Shown one piece after another: positions 17,763-25,713 of a DNA stretch of 64,000 nucleotides; within the stretch, counting starts at the first letter, position 1; every line of letters begins with the position of its first letter. Location: NCBI GenBank assembly GCA_963708245.1, contig OY970201.1:806001-870000 (forward strand), in the 5' to 3' direction. The notes under the pieces are model-generated. The model did not search any database and was not told the origin of the DNA. It saw nothing but the letters and a program-made list of their open reading frames with translations. The position numbers were made by a program, and so were the translations under genes. This DNA is from CAVYXK01 sp963708245. GTDB lineage: Bacteria; Pseudomonadota; Alphaproteobacteria; Acetobacterales; Acetobacteraceae.

Positions 17763-18935
17763 GTGAAAATCATCGGCTACAAGACCTTTCTGGTGGATGC
17801 GCATCGCACGAACTTCATTTTCGTCAAGCTCATGACCGATGCGGGTCACGAGGGCCTTGGCGAGGCAACGGTCGAGTGGAACGAAAAGGCTGTCGTCGCG
17901 GCACTCGAAGAACTCGGGGAGTTCCTGATCGGTAAGGACCCGTTCGCCACCGATTATCTCGTCTCCACGATGCACCGGAACTCTTACTGGCGTACCGGCG
18001 TCATGTTGCGCAGCGCGCTGAGCGGCATGGAGGCGGCGCTACTGGATATCAAAGGCAAGGCGCTGGGTGTTCCCGTGTATGAGCTGCTCGGCGGAAAGCA
18101 TCGCGACGTCGTGCCGTGCTATGGCAATGGCTGGTTCTCCGGCGCGAAGACCGCGGAGGATTTTGCGCGCAAAGCGACAGAGGCGGTGCGGATGGGGTTC
18201 CGCGGCCTCAAATGGGATCCGTTCGGTGCTGCCTATCTCGAGATGGACCGGCCGGCGCGCAACCGAACCATCGAGATCGTCGAGGCCGTTCGGGCCGCGG
18301 TCGGACCCGATATCGACCTGATGATCGAGGTACATGGTCGGCTCAACGTTCCCACGGCGATTGCGATGGCACGCGCGCTGGCGAAATTCGAGCCGCGCTG
18401 GTTCGAAGAGCCGGTGCCGCCGGAGAGTATCGACGCACTTGCCGACGTGCGCGCGAACAGCCCGATCGCGATCGCGACAGGTGAGCGCTATTTCGAACCG
18501 GAGCGGTTCATGGAGCTTATCTACAAACGCGCGGTCGATATCCTGCAGCCCGATGTCGGTCACGTCGGTGGCATGTTGGAGGCGCAGAAGATCGCTGCAA
18601 TGGCGCATGCGCGCTTCCTGCCGGTGGCGCCGCACAATCCGACGGGTCCGGTGATGAACGCGATGACGCTGCAGCTCGCCGCGACCATCCCGAATTTCTG
18701 CATCCTGGAGACGATCGCCGTCGATGTGCCCTGGCGGCGCGAGATCGTCCGGGAGTCGCTCGAGTTCAGCAACAGCGAGATCAGGATTCCCAACCAGCCA
18801 GGCCTGGGCCTGGAGTTGAACGAGGAAGCCTGTCGGCGGCACCCGTTCGTGCGTCATCCGATCCGGCAGTTCGACGGGAACTTGACTATCAGCAGGCCGG
18901 AAGGGTCCGTCCCGTTTGTGACGCCCCGAACGTAA
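17763..18935 (+). CDS. Mandelate racemase/muconate lactonizing enzyme family protein (probable sugar-acid dehydratase)
   Basis: A 390-residue enolase-superfamily enzyme. The capping domain runs over roughly residues 1-120, then the barrel. Acidic metal-site segments are MIEVHGRLN, WFEEPVPPE and ATGERY, and APHNPTGP carries the catalytic histidine expected in galactonate dehydratase-like members. These enzymes abstract a proton alpha to a carboxylate, most often dehydrating aldonates. The GTG start at 17763 is supported by GAGAGGGAGAA upstream. It is cotranscribed with the GlcD-like oxidase. The exact substrate is unknown. Confidence 0.87.
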   Translation: MKIIGYKTFLVDAHRTNFIFVKLMTDAGHEGLGEATVEWNEKAVVAALEELGEFLIGKDPFATDYLVSTMHRNSYWRTGVMLRSALSGMEAALLDIKGKALGVPVYELLGGKHRDVVPCYGNGWFSGAKTAEDFARKATEAVRMGFRGLKWDPFGAAYLEMDRPARNRTIEIVEAVRAAVGPDIDLMIEVHGRLNVPTAIAMARALAKFEPRWFEEPVPPESIDALADVRANSPIAIATGERYFEPERFMELIYKRAVDILQPDVGHVGGMLEAQKIAAMAHARFLPVAPHNPTGPVMNAMTLQLAATIPNFCILETIAVDVPWRREIVRESLEFSNSEIRIPNQPGLGLELNEEACRRHPFVRHPIRQFDGNLTISRPEGSVPFVTPRT

Positions 18936-19848
18936 TCGCGGCGGCGGGTACCGACATCCGCCTGGCTGCGCGGGCCGCGCCTTCTCCGCGCGTCTGCGCC
19001 GCAGCACTCTCACCCGCCGCGCTCTGGGGCACGACGCTCCCTGGCAGCGTAGCCGGAGGGCGAGCACCCCGCGGTGAAGCGGGAAGGGTGTGGGCTCAGG
19101 CTTTCGTCCATTTCATCATTGTCTCATTTCGTTTTGTGCGAGACGGGAGATCATGCCGTAAGACATTGACCCCGTCTCTGCCTGCGATCGATGAAGGGAG
19201 GACATGTGCAGCGCAAAGCAAACGAGAGGGGTGTGGGCTCGGGCTTCTCGTCGCGTTGCAGTCTCAGCGTTGTCTCATTTCGAGGTTTGAGAGACGATGG
19301 ATCATCCGCGAGACGCTCGCCGCCATGCCTGCCTGCGTGGCGTCCGGCCTGGGGTCGGAGCCCGAGCGCAGGCGCTGTCCGCTTCCCGGACCAGTCCAGT
19401 TCAATCCAGTCTCATCGATGTCTCATTTCATGTCTCGCGGACACCGGATCACTCAGGGAGATCACTGGAGAAATCCTCACCAGCCGCAGTTCGCGCTGTG
19501 ACATCAGCGACCAAACGGGAAAGGTGTAGCTGGGGCGGCCCTGGGGGTCTTCATCAATACTTTATATCCTCCTGACGTCCAGGCCACGAACCGTATGACT
19601 TTTATCATATAAAGGTCAACAAGACGTGAGAGGTTGCCGCTCGGAGGGAGGAGCGGAATTTGGTTGACTGACAGTTTCGAATGTAGTGTCCTGTTTCTAA
19701 AATGCTGGAAGTATCGGCGCCATAGGGGACCATCAACACCGCAGGTAGGAGCTTGGTCGCACAACGTACGGCCAAGAGGAAGGCGTTTGCGCGGTCGCCG
19801 GCTTCGCGCAGCCGATGCGAGATCGCGCCTGGTCCACGGGAGGGATCG
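18936..19848. repeat. Gene-free region with degenerate ~150-bp tandem repeats
   Basis: No convincing gene is seen in this 0.9 kb. A phrase GTGTGGGCTC(A/G)GGCTT recurs at about 19089 and 19229. GTCTCATTTC recurs at 19121, 19272 and 19420, a spacing of about 150 bases. The first two of these form GTCTC-N14-GAGAC inverted repeats. The first 150 bases carry a decayed copy of the C-rich palindromic repeat. From 19560 the base composition becomes more A+T rich (for example CTTTTATCATATAAAGG), suggesting foreign or promoter DNA before the LuxR-type gene. Confidence 0.55.
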
Positions 19849-20562
19849 ATGGACGCGTTCGAGACGGTGGATAGGGAGCGGCTGACCGGGTTGATCCCGC
19901 TCCTGCAGCGCGCATTACAATCGGATCTTCGGCTCGCCGAGCTAGAGACAGCGCGGAGGGCTTCGGCCGAGCTGCTCGACCGGCTGCGCCAGGCATCGTT
20001 GCTGGTCGATGCCGCCTGCCACGTGTTGTTCGCTAATCGCGCCGCCGAGGAGATCCTTGCCGATCGACTGGGTCTTCGTCGCGGCGCCGAAGGTGTGTTG
20101 CGAGCAAACCGGCAGTCCGAGACCGCGGCCATGCACAAGCTGGTTGCCGAGGCGGCGGGATGCATCGCCGATGGCAAGGAGGGCGCGGGCGGTCGGCTGC
20201 GGCTCTCGCGCGGCGAGGAGCGCACGCCGCTGATGGTCCTGGTAATTCCATTGCGTGCCGAAACAAACTGGCTGGCACCGCACCATCCAAGTGCCATGCT
20301 GTTCGTCACCGACCCCGAGCGCACCAGCAATCCGACCGCGGCGAGCCTACGCGCGGGCTTTGGCCTAACGCGGATGGAGGCGGCGCTCGCACTCGAGGTT
20401 CTCGACGGAAAGGGCCTGAAGGTTGCAGCGCGCCGCCTCGGCATCTCGCCGACGACGGCGCGGACGCATCTGACCGCCGTCTTCGGCAAGACGGGCACGC
20501 GGCGTCAGGCGGAACTGGTGCGCGTGCTGCTGCACAGCGGCGGCGCGGTCCGCGAGAGCTGA
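19849..20562 (+). CDS. LuxR-type HTH regulator, apparently N-terminally short
   Basis: A 237-residue protein. The C-terminal 60 residues (FGLTRMEAALALEVLDGKGL, ISPTTARTHLTAVFGKTGT) form a LuxR/NarL-type helix-turn-helix. Before this is a PAS-like segment (LLVDAACHVLFANRAAEEIL), preceded by helices (RLTGLIPLLQRAL) that in longer homologues follow an N-terminal sensory region of about 130 residues. That region is missing here, and no continuation is found upstream across a stop at about 19724. It may be a truncated regulator. The ATG at 19849 has GGAGGG upstream. It faces the beta-trefoil gene, with a palindrome between them. Confidence 0.7.
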   Translation: MDAFETVDRERLTGLIPLLQRALQSDLRLAELETARRASAELLDRLRQASLLVDAACHVLFANRAAEEILADRLGLRRGAEGVLRANRQSETAAMHKLVAEAAGCIADGKEGAGGRLRLSRGEERTPLMVLVIPLRAETNWLAPHHPSAMLFVTDPERTSNPTAASLRAGFGLTRMEAALALEVLDGKGLKVAARRLGISPTTARTHLTAVFGKTGTRRQAELVRVLLHSGGAVRES

Positions 20563-20589
20563 ACGCTGGCGAGGCGGCTTCGCATCCTC

Positions 20590-20604
20590 ATACGATAATC
20601 GTAT
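20590..20604. promoter_or_regulatory. Perfect 15-bp palindrome, candidate operator
   Basis: ATACGATAATCGTAT is a perfect 7-1-7 palindrome lying 28 bases after the LuxR-type gene and 111 bases before the beta-trefoil gene. Its size and AT-rich core resemble a dimeric HTH binding site. Assigning it to the adjacent regulator is inference. Confidence 0.4.
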
Positions 20605-20715
20605 CGGTGCAAAGCCGCCTCCTACAAACCTACGATGCGCGCGTCTTTAGGAAGAGGAGATGCTGCTCTCTCTCTGCCAACGAATGGCGCTTTGAAAATA
20701 AGGGGGAGCTGCGTC

Positions 20716-21669
20716 ATGGCGTCGATGTCATACTTCGGCCAAATATATACGCCCAATGGACACAACCTGGTAACTGCCGTTAACGGAGGCGGTCTCGCAG
20801 GCTCGGTGCCGGGTGTGGCGCTAAACACAAACGCGACAGCTGCCGGCGCCTTCGAGACATTCAAGCTCATCTTGCAGCCAGGGTCTCCTCCGATTGGCAC
20901 CTCAGGAATGAAGTTTGCCCTTCAGACATCCGCCGGGAACTATGTAACGGCTATCAATGGCGGCGGTGTCGGTGGCCCCAACGATGCAACCTGCCCAGTC
21001 CACACCGATGCGACAATAGCAAATGCATGGGAGGGTTTCATTATAAACGTGGTAGACGATTCGGTTAGTCCACCAAATGTGACCATACAGACGGAGACCG
21101 GCAATTTCGTGACGGCGGTGAATGGCGGCGGCATAAATGGTGGAAATACTCAGCCGATTCACACAGATGCCACGAGTGTCGGCGCATGGGAGCAGTTTCT
21201 GTTCAACTGTGTGGCTACTGTTAATCCGATCAAAATTGTCTGGAGCGCGAATATACCCGGCCCTGCCAATGGCAATATAGCGACGACGGCAAATTCGCCG
21301 ATTACCTTGACTCTCAACCCAAATGGAAGCTGGAGCTTCACTGGGACATTCAACAACAGCAACTGGTTGCCATACAATATCGCCGTTCTCATTGTCATAG
21401 TTGGCTCGCGGGGCACGGCGCTCAGGTTCGGGGCCTCCGGATTTATCGATGCTGGTCTCCCTTGGGACAACAACAACTGGACCTTTAACCTGAGCGGAAT
21501 CAATAACTCAGTCCCGGGTGTGTGGGATGAACTGATGGAGGGATGGATTTGGCGAGGGGATGCATCGGCTAACTTAAATTTGTCCAGCCTCTGGAATGGC
21601 ATTCAGAACGGTGTTCAGGCGGCCGGGAAGATTATCGGCGTGATCATAACGATCGCCGGGTTATTTTAG
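20716..21669 (+). CDS. Beta-trefoil (fascin-like repeat) protein
   Basis: A 317-residue protein of unknown function. Its first 160 residues contain three internal repeats: GHNLVTAVNGGGLAG with FETFKLIL, GNYVTAINGGGVGG with AWEGFIIN, and GNFVTAVNGGGING with AWEQFLFN. Three repeats of about 45-50 residues with a [N/Y]-[L/V/F]-V-T-A-[V/I]-N-G-G-G core suggest a fascin/ricin-like beta-trefoil that binds sugar or protein. The last 150 residues form a second, Asn-rich beta domain ending in a hydrophobic helix (IIGVIITIAGLF). No signal peptide is seen. The ATG at 20716 follows AGGGGGAG. Base composition is lower in G+C than neighbours, suggesting transfer. Confidence 0.65.
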   Translation: MASMSYFGQIYTPNGHNLVTAVNGGGLAGSVPGVALNTNATAAGAFETFKLILQPGSPPIGTSGMKFALQTSAGNYVTAINGGGVGGPNDATCPVHTDATIANAWEGFIINVVDDSVSPPNVTIQTETGNFVTAVNGGGINGGNTQPIHTDATSVGAWEQFLFNCVATVNPIKIVWSANIPGPANGNIATTANSPITLTLNPNGSWSFTGTFNNSNWLPYNIAVLIVIVGSRGTALRFGASGFIDAGLPWDNNNWTFNLSGINNSVPGVWDELMEGWIWRGDASANLNLSSLWNGIQNGVQAAGKIIGVIITIAGLF

Positions 21670-21732
21670 ATCCTGTCCTTGGGAGAGTAACCGGCGGCGG
21701 GACCGGGCCAGCCTCCACACTGCCATCGGGGA

Positions 21733-21985
21733 CTACGCCGCCGCCTCTTCCTGCTCGCCTTCAGCGGCTGGCTTCGGGCCGCTGTCCAGCCCTTTAGCGC
21801 GCGGGTCGCGGTCCACCAGCTCGATCACAGCCATGTCGGCGGCGTCGCCAGACCGCACCCCCGTCTTCAGCACCCGGGTGTAGCCACCGTTCCGCGAAAC
21901 GATACCGCTCTGCCAGCACTCCGAACGGCTTGCCGACGATGGTATCGTCGCGGAGCTGCGCAGGCGCGGCGCGGGCTGCTGGCGC
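21733..21985 (-). pseudogene. Frameshifted partial second copy of rplQ (L17 C-terminal half)
   Basis: The minus strand encodes GGYTRVLKTGVRSGDAADMA and VIELVDRDPRAKGLDSGPKP up to a stop, nearly identical to the C-terminus of the intact L17 at 22045-22473. The preceding bases encode LRDDTIVGKPFGVLAERYR in another frame, so one extra base relative to the intact gene breaks the reading near 21896. Nothing matching the N-terminal half of L17 is present. The remnant is separated from the real rplQ by a palindromic repeat. Confidence 0.85.
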
Positions 21986-21999
21986 GAGCGCACAGTGCG

Positions 22000-22039
22000 C
22001 CCCCTCCCCCCAGCCCCGTCCCGCAAGGGGAGGGGGAGA
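22000..22039. repeat. G+C-rich palindromic repeat between rplQ and its remnant
   Basis: CCCCTCCCCC and AGGGGAGGGGGAG flank a short loop, making a strong hairpin directly downstream of rplQ. It is the same family as the repeats at 4832 and 24029. It may terminate the alpha operon and may also have mediated the partial rplQ duplication. Confidence 0.6.
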
Positions 22040-22044
22040 AATAG

Positions 22045-22473
22045 CTACGCCGCCGTCGCGCTCTCCTGCTCGCCCTCGGCCGGCTTCGGCCCACTGTCCA
22101 GGCCCTTGGCCCCCGGGTCGCGATCCACCAGCTCGATCACCGCCATGTCGGCAGCGTCGCCGTGACGGACCCCCGCCCGCAGCACTCGCGTATAGCCGCC
22201 GGCGCGCGAGCGATAGCGTTCCGCCAGCACCCCGAACAGCTTGCCGACGATCGAATCGTCGCGAAGCTGCGCATAGGCGCGCCGCCGCGCCGGCAATCCG
22301 CCGCGCTTGCCCAGCGTGATCAGCTTCTCCGCCACCGGCCGAAGCTCCTTGGCCTTCGGCAGGGTTGTGGTGATCTGCTCGTGCTTGAACAGCGCTACTG
22401 CCATGTTGCGGAACATGGCCTGGCGATGCGCGGACGTAACCCCGAGCTTCCGGCCCGCTACCCCGTGACGCAT
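22045..22473 (-). CDS. rplQ: 50S ribosomal protein L17
   Basis: A 142-residue L17 beginning MRHGVAGRKLGVTSAHRQAM with the conserved FKHEQITTTLPKAKELRP block. The C-terminus after residue 120 is an acidic/alanine tail (GLDSGPKPAEGEQESATAA) longer than in E. coli. It is the last gene of the alpha operon, 16 bases downstream of rpoA. A truncated, frameshifted copy of its 3' half lies just beyond. Confidence 0.97.
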   Translation of the reverse strand: MRHGVAGRKLGVTSAHRQAMFRNMAVALFKHEQITTTLPKAKELRPVAEKLITLGKRGGLPARRRAYAQLRDDSIVGKLFGVLAERYRSRAGGYTRVLRAGVRHGDAADMAVIELVDRDPGAKGLDSGPKPAEGEQESATAA

Positions 22474-22489
22474 GTGCCGACTTCCCCGC

Positions 22490-23521
22490 TTAGAACGGCT
22501 CTTCCAGCCGTTTGGCCAGATCCTCGATGTTTTCCGGCGGCCAGCCCGGCACCGTCATGCCGAGCGACAGCCCCATCGAGGACAGCACCTCTTTGATCTC
22601 GTTCAGCGACTTGCGCCCGAAATTCGGGGTGCGCAACATCTCCTGCTCAGATTTCTGCACCAAGTCGCCGATGTACACGATGTTGTCGTTCTTCAAGCAG
22701 TTGGCGCTGCGCACCGACAGCTCCAGCTCGTCGACCTTGCGCAGTAGGTTGCGGTTGAACGGCAGGTCATCCTGCGGCTCCTCGGCCCGGATCTGCTGCG
22801 GCTCCTCGAAATTGATGAAGAGCGAAAGCTGATCTTGCAGAATGCGCGCCGCCAGCGCCACCGCGTCCTCCGGTGTCACCGCCCCGTTCGTCTCCACGGT
22901 CAGCAGCAGCTTGTCGTAGTCGGTGACCTGGCCCACCCGCGTCGGCTCGACCTTGTAGGAGACCCGACGCACGGGCGAATAGATCGAATCCACCGGGATC
23001 AGCCCGATCGGCGCATCCTCCGGCCGGTTGGCCGAGGCCGGCACGTAGCCGCGCCCCAGAGTGACGGTGAACTCCATGCCGAGCTTCACCCCGTCGTCCA
23101 GGGTGCACAGCACGAGCTCGGGGTTCATGATGTCGATGTCATGACCGGCCTGGATCTGGCCGGCACGCACCTCGCCGGGGCCGGTGGCGGTCAGCGTCAT
23201 GCGCTTCGGCCCCTCGCCGTGCAGCCGCAGCGCGAGCTGCTTGACGTTCAGCACGATGTCGGTGACGTCCTCACGGACGCCGGGGATCGAGCTGAACTCG
23301 TGCAGCACGCCGTCGATCTGCACCGCGGTGACGGCGGCGCCTTGCAGCGACGACAACAGGATTCGCCGGATCGCGTTGCCAAGGGTCATGCCGAAGCCGC
23401 GCTCCAGCGGCTCGGCTGCGATCGTGGCGACGCGCGCTGGATCCGCGCCCGGCTCGACGTCGAGCTTTTCCGGCTTGATCAGCGACTGCCAGTTCCTTTG
23501 GATGACGGCGCTCTGTCTCAT
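22490..23521 (-). CDS. rpoA: RNA polymerase alpha subunit
   Basis: A 343-residue RpoA. The N-terminal dimerisation domain (to about residue 235) contains LERGFGMTLGNAIRRILLSSL and PIGLIPVDSIYSPVRRVSYK. The C-terminal domain that binds UP elements and activators shows ELSVRSANCLKNDNIVYIGD and FGRKSLNEIKEVLSSMGLSL. Start at the ATG of MRQSAVIQRNW. It lies in the usual place between rpsK and rplQ. Confidence 0.98.
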   Translation of the reverse strand: MRQSAVIQRNWQSLIKPEKLDVEPGADPARVATIAAEPLERGFGMTLGNAIRRILLSSLQGAAVTAVQIDGVLHEFSSIPGVREDVTDIVLNVKQLALRLHGEGPKRMTLTATGPGEVRAGQIQAGHDIDIMNPELVLCTLDDGVKLGMEFTVTLGRGYVPASANRPEDAPIGLIPVDSIYSPVRRVSYKVEPTRVGQVTDYDKLLLTVETNGAVTPEDAVALAARILQDQLSLFINFEEPQQIRAEEPQDDLPFNRNLLRKVDELELSVRSANCLKNDNIVYIGDLVQKSEQEMLRTPNFGRKSLNEIKEVLSSMGLSLGMTVPGWPPENIEDLAKRLEEPF

Positions 23522-23598
23522 TTACTCAATATCCTCGCCGCCGTCGCGGGCCATGAGACGGCCGCGGCGGGCTCTGCCGGGATAGGCCCCGGCCTGCC

Positions 23599-23994
23599 TC
23601 AGACGCGCCGGCGCTTGCGCGGCCGGCAACCGTTGTGCGGAATCGGCGTGGTGTCGCGGATCGCAGTGATCGCGAAACCGACCGCATGCAGCGCGCGCAG
23701 CGCGCTCTCCCGACCAGAGCCGGGACCGCTCACCTCGATCTCCAGCGTTTCCATCCCATGCTCGCGCGCTTTTCGCCCAGCATCCTCGGCGGCGACCTGC
23801 GCCGCGTACGGGGTGGATTTCCGGCTGCCCTTGAACCCTTGGCTGCCGGCCGAAGACCACGCAATGGCGTTGCCCTGCGCGTCCGTGATGGTCACCACGG
23901 TGTTGTTGAAGGTGGCCGCGACATGCGCGACCCCGGCAATGATGTTCTTGCGTTCCTTGCGGCGCGGGCGCGTCGCGGTGGCCGGCTTCGCCAT
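23599..23994 (-). CDS. rpsK: 30S ribosomal protein S11
   Basis: A 131-residue S11 with the conserved NIIAGVAHVAATFNNTVVTI, WSSAGSQGFKGSRKSTPYAA and the terminal IPHNGCRPRKRRRV. It forms part of the 30S platform near the mRNA exit. Length is normal. It lies between rpsM and rpoA; a palindromic repeat occupies the 75-base gap to rpsM. Confidence 0.98.
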   Translation of the reverse strand: MAKPATATRPRRKERKNIIAGVAHVAATFNNTVVTITDAQGNAIAWSSAGSQGFKGSRKSTPYAAQVAAEDAGRKAREHGMETLEIEVSGPGSGRESALRALHAVGFAITAIRDTTPIPHNGCRPRKRRRV

Positions 23995-24028
23995 TCTGCG
24001 TGGATTCCTGTCTCTGAACTCGCTGCCC

Positions 24029-24066
24029 GTCTCCCCCTTCGGGAGAGGGGCCGGGGTAAGGGGGAA
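24029..24066. repeat. Palindromic repeat between rpsM and rpsK
   Basis: TCTCCCCCTTCGGGAGAGGG forms a compact hairpin, followed by a GC-rich tail, in the intercistronic gap of the alpha operon. Same family as the other C-rich repeats in the ribosomal cluster. Confidence 0.6.
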
Positions 24067-24069
24067 CCC

Positions 24070-24447
24070 CTATTTCGTCACCTTCTTCTTGCCGGCGATC
24101 GCGACGGCCTTACCCTTCCGGGTACGCGCATTGGTGTGCGTCCGTTGCCCTCGGACCGGCAAGCCGCGCCGGTGACGAAGGCCGCGATAGCAGCCGAGGT
24201 CCATAAGGCGCTTGATGCTCATCGCGACCTCCCGCCGGAGATCACCTTCCACGCGGTAGTCGCGGTCGATCAGCTCGCGGATGCGCAGCACCTCATCGTC
24301 GGAAAGCTGATTCACCCGCCGCTCGTCCGGAATGCTGAGACGCGAGCATATCTCGGCGGCCTTCGTCGGTCCGATGCCATAGATATAGCGTAACCCGATC
24401 GTCACGCGCTTGTTGGTGGGAATATTGACGCCGGCAATACGCGCCAC
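24070..24447 (-). CDS. rpsM: 30S ribosomal protein S13
   Basis: A 125-residue S13 starting MARIAGVNIPTNKRVTIGLR and YIYGIGPTKAAEI, with the conserved RGLRHRRGLPVRGQRTHTNA and a lysine-rich tail. It sits at the top of the 30S head and contacts tRNA and 50S. It is the first gene of the downstream half of the split ribosomal cluster; its own promoter is proposed at 24565-24592. Confidence 0.98.
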   Translation of the reverse strand: MARIAGVNIPTNKRVTIGLRYIYGIGPTKAAEICSRLSIPDERRVNQLSDDEVLRIRELIDRDYRVEGDLRREVAMSIKRLMDLGCYRGLRHRRGLPVRGQRTHTNARTRKGKAVAIAGKKKVTK

Positions 24448-24856
24448 GTTTCGCCCTTTCTTGCTGCGAGCCCGTCAGGCCCTTCGCCACGTCGAAGCGG
24501 CCCGCCGGCATCACTGCCGCAGGCACGAACCCGCTGCCAACCGACCCGCCGTTCGCTGGCGCCAGATATAGAGGCTGGCTCCAGGCTGTCAACGTCGGGC
24601 TATCAACTTTCCGTGAACAACTGCCGCCCGACGTAACAAAATGCCCCGCTTTTTCGATTCGAACAAGGAATGGGATATGTCCCTCAGCCTGGGATTCCTT
24701 GGGCCGAACGTGAGACGGTATCCTCCCGTAAGAAAATCGTCACCGGTAGGAAAAGAGTCGCGTCACCGAGCCCGGCCTTAACGTCTCAGAAAGCTGTTGC
24801 GGCGAGATTCTCTCCGGTGTCGAATACTTTCGTTGGGGGAAGAGGTCAGGAAGAAA
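24448..24856. other. Divergent intergenic region, rpsM / exosortase-associated acyltransferase
   Basis: This 409-base gap carries the proposed rpsM promoter on the minus strand and should carry the acyltransferase promoter on the plus strand. The right half is less G+C rich than the ribosomal genes and contains no obvious ORF. It marks the left edge of the block inserted between adk and rpsM. Confidence 0.6.
24565..24592 (-). promoter_or_regulatory. Sigma70-like promoter for rpsM-rpsK-rpoA-rplQ
   Basis: On the minus strand, a perfect TTGACA (24587-24592) is followed after 16 bases by TATATC (24565-24570). Transcription would start near 24558, leaving a ~110-base leader before rpsM. A dedicated promoter is needed here because adk and rpsM are separated by foreign genes and a terminator. 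Confidence 0.65.
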
Positions 24857-25540
24857 ATGGAACCGGGCTGCTATAGCGCGGCGATGGCCGCAGTGTGTCA
24901 AGATTTTGCCATAGAATTCGCAACTACGCCGCAACAACAGGAAGCAGCATTCCGTTTACGACATCAAGTTTATTGTTTGGAGCGTAACTTTGAACCAGGG
25001 AAAGATGGATTGGAATGTGACGAATTCGATGCGCTGTCCGGCCATGTATTATTGCGTGACCTGCGCACAGGCCAAGCGATCGGAACGGTCCGGCTGGTAG
25101 TTCCCGCACTCTGCAACTCTGGGTTGGAGCTGCCAATGGAGCGAGTGGCAAACCTGCCTCGCCTGCGCCAGTTGCCCCGCCGGCAGCTTGCTGAAGTGTC
25201 CCGCTTCTCGTTGTCGAAATGCCAGCGGGCCGCCAGCGGCACACTCGGCGCCCTGCTCCGGCTCTACCTTATCCGCGGCATCGTCCAGCTCAGCGGTGAG
25301 CTGAACCTCACCCATTGGTGCGCGCTGATGGAGCCCAAGCTGCTGAGGCTCTTGCAATTCTCCGCCATTTACTTCCACCAGATCAGCGGGATGGTTGAGC
25401 ACCATGGCCTGCGCCAGCCCTCCTGCGTCGGGCTCGGTGAGATGCTCGACCGCGTCCGAGAGGAAAAACCCGTCGTGTGGGACTTCATTACAGATTCTGG
25501 CAAGCTGTGGCAGCCGGAAGGCGCCTCGATGGCCGCCTGA
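24857..25540 (+). CDS. PEP-CTERM/exosortase-associated acyltransferase, LuxI-fold
   Basis: A 227-residue protein resembling the exosortase-system-associated acyltransferases related to N-acyl-homoserine lactone synthases. LuxI-like features are visible: FRLRHQVYCLERNFEP (Arg/Tyr in the acyl-carrier groove), ECDEFD (the acidic pair), IGTVRLVVP, and AEVSRFSLSK, which supplies the ExxR catalytic-region pair of LuxI. It should transfer an acyl group from an ACP or CoA to an amine acceptor; the product is unknown. The ATG at 24857 follows AGGAAG. It is convergent with the ThiF-nitroreductase fusion and in the same block as a PEP-CTERM protein. No LuxR-type receptor gene is adjacent. Confidence 0.78.
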   Translation: MEPGCYSAAMAAVCQDFAIEFATTPQQQEAAFRLRHQVYCLERNFEPGKDGLECDEFDALSGHVLLRDLRTGQAIGTVRLVVPALCNSGLELPMERVANLPRLRQLPRRQLAEVSRFSLSKCQRAASGTLGALLRLYLIRGIVQLSGELNLTHWCALMEPKLLRLLQFSAIYFHQISGMVEHHGLRQPSCVGLGEMLDRVREEKPVVWDFITDSGKLWQPEGASMAA

Positions 25541-25713
25541 TCCAGGCGAGACCTGGCTCCCTGCTCCTAGCAAGAATACCCCCGCGGCTATATCCCACCG
25601 CGCAGTTTCATTCCGCTCGCCTTGCCCCAAAAATCGTGTTTGGCGACGTTATGAAGGGATAGGACGCGATAACCAGGCCGCAGCCGGTTCGGCTCGCTTG
25701 CGGCATTAATGGA

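Noticed and set aside
19634..19885. Possible N-terminal part of the LuxR-type regulator in another frame
   Set aside because: The reading is Arg-rich and does not resemble the missing sensory region; I could not reconstruct a continuous homologue through it.
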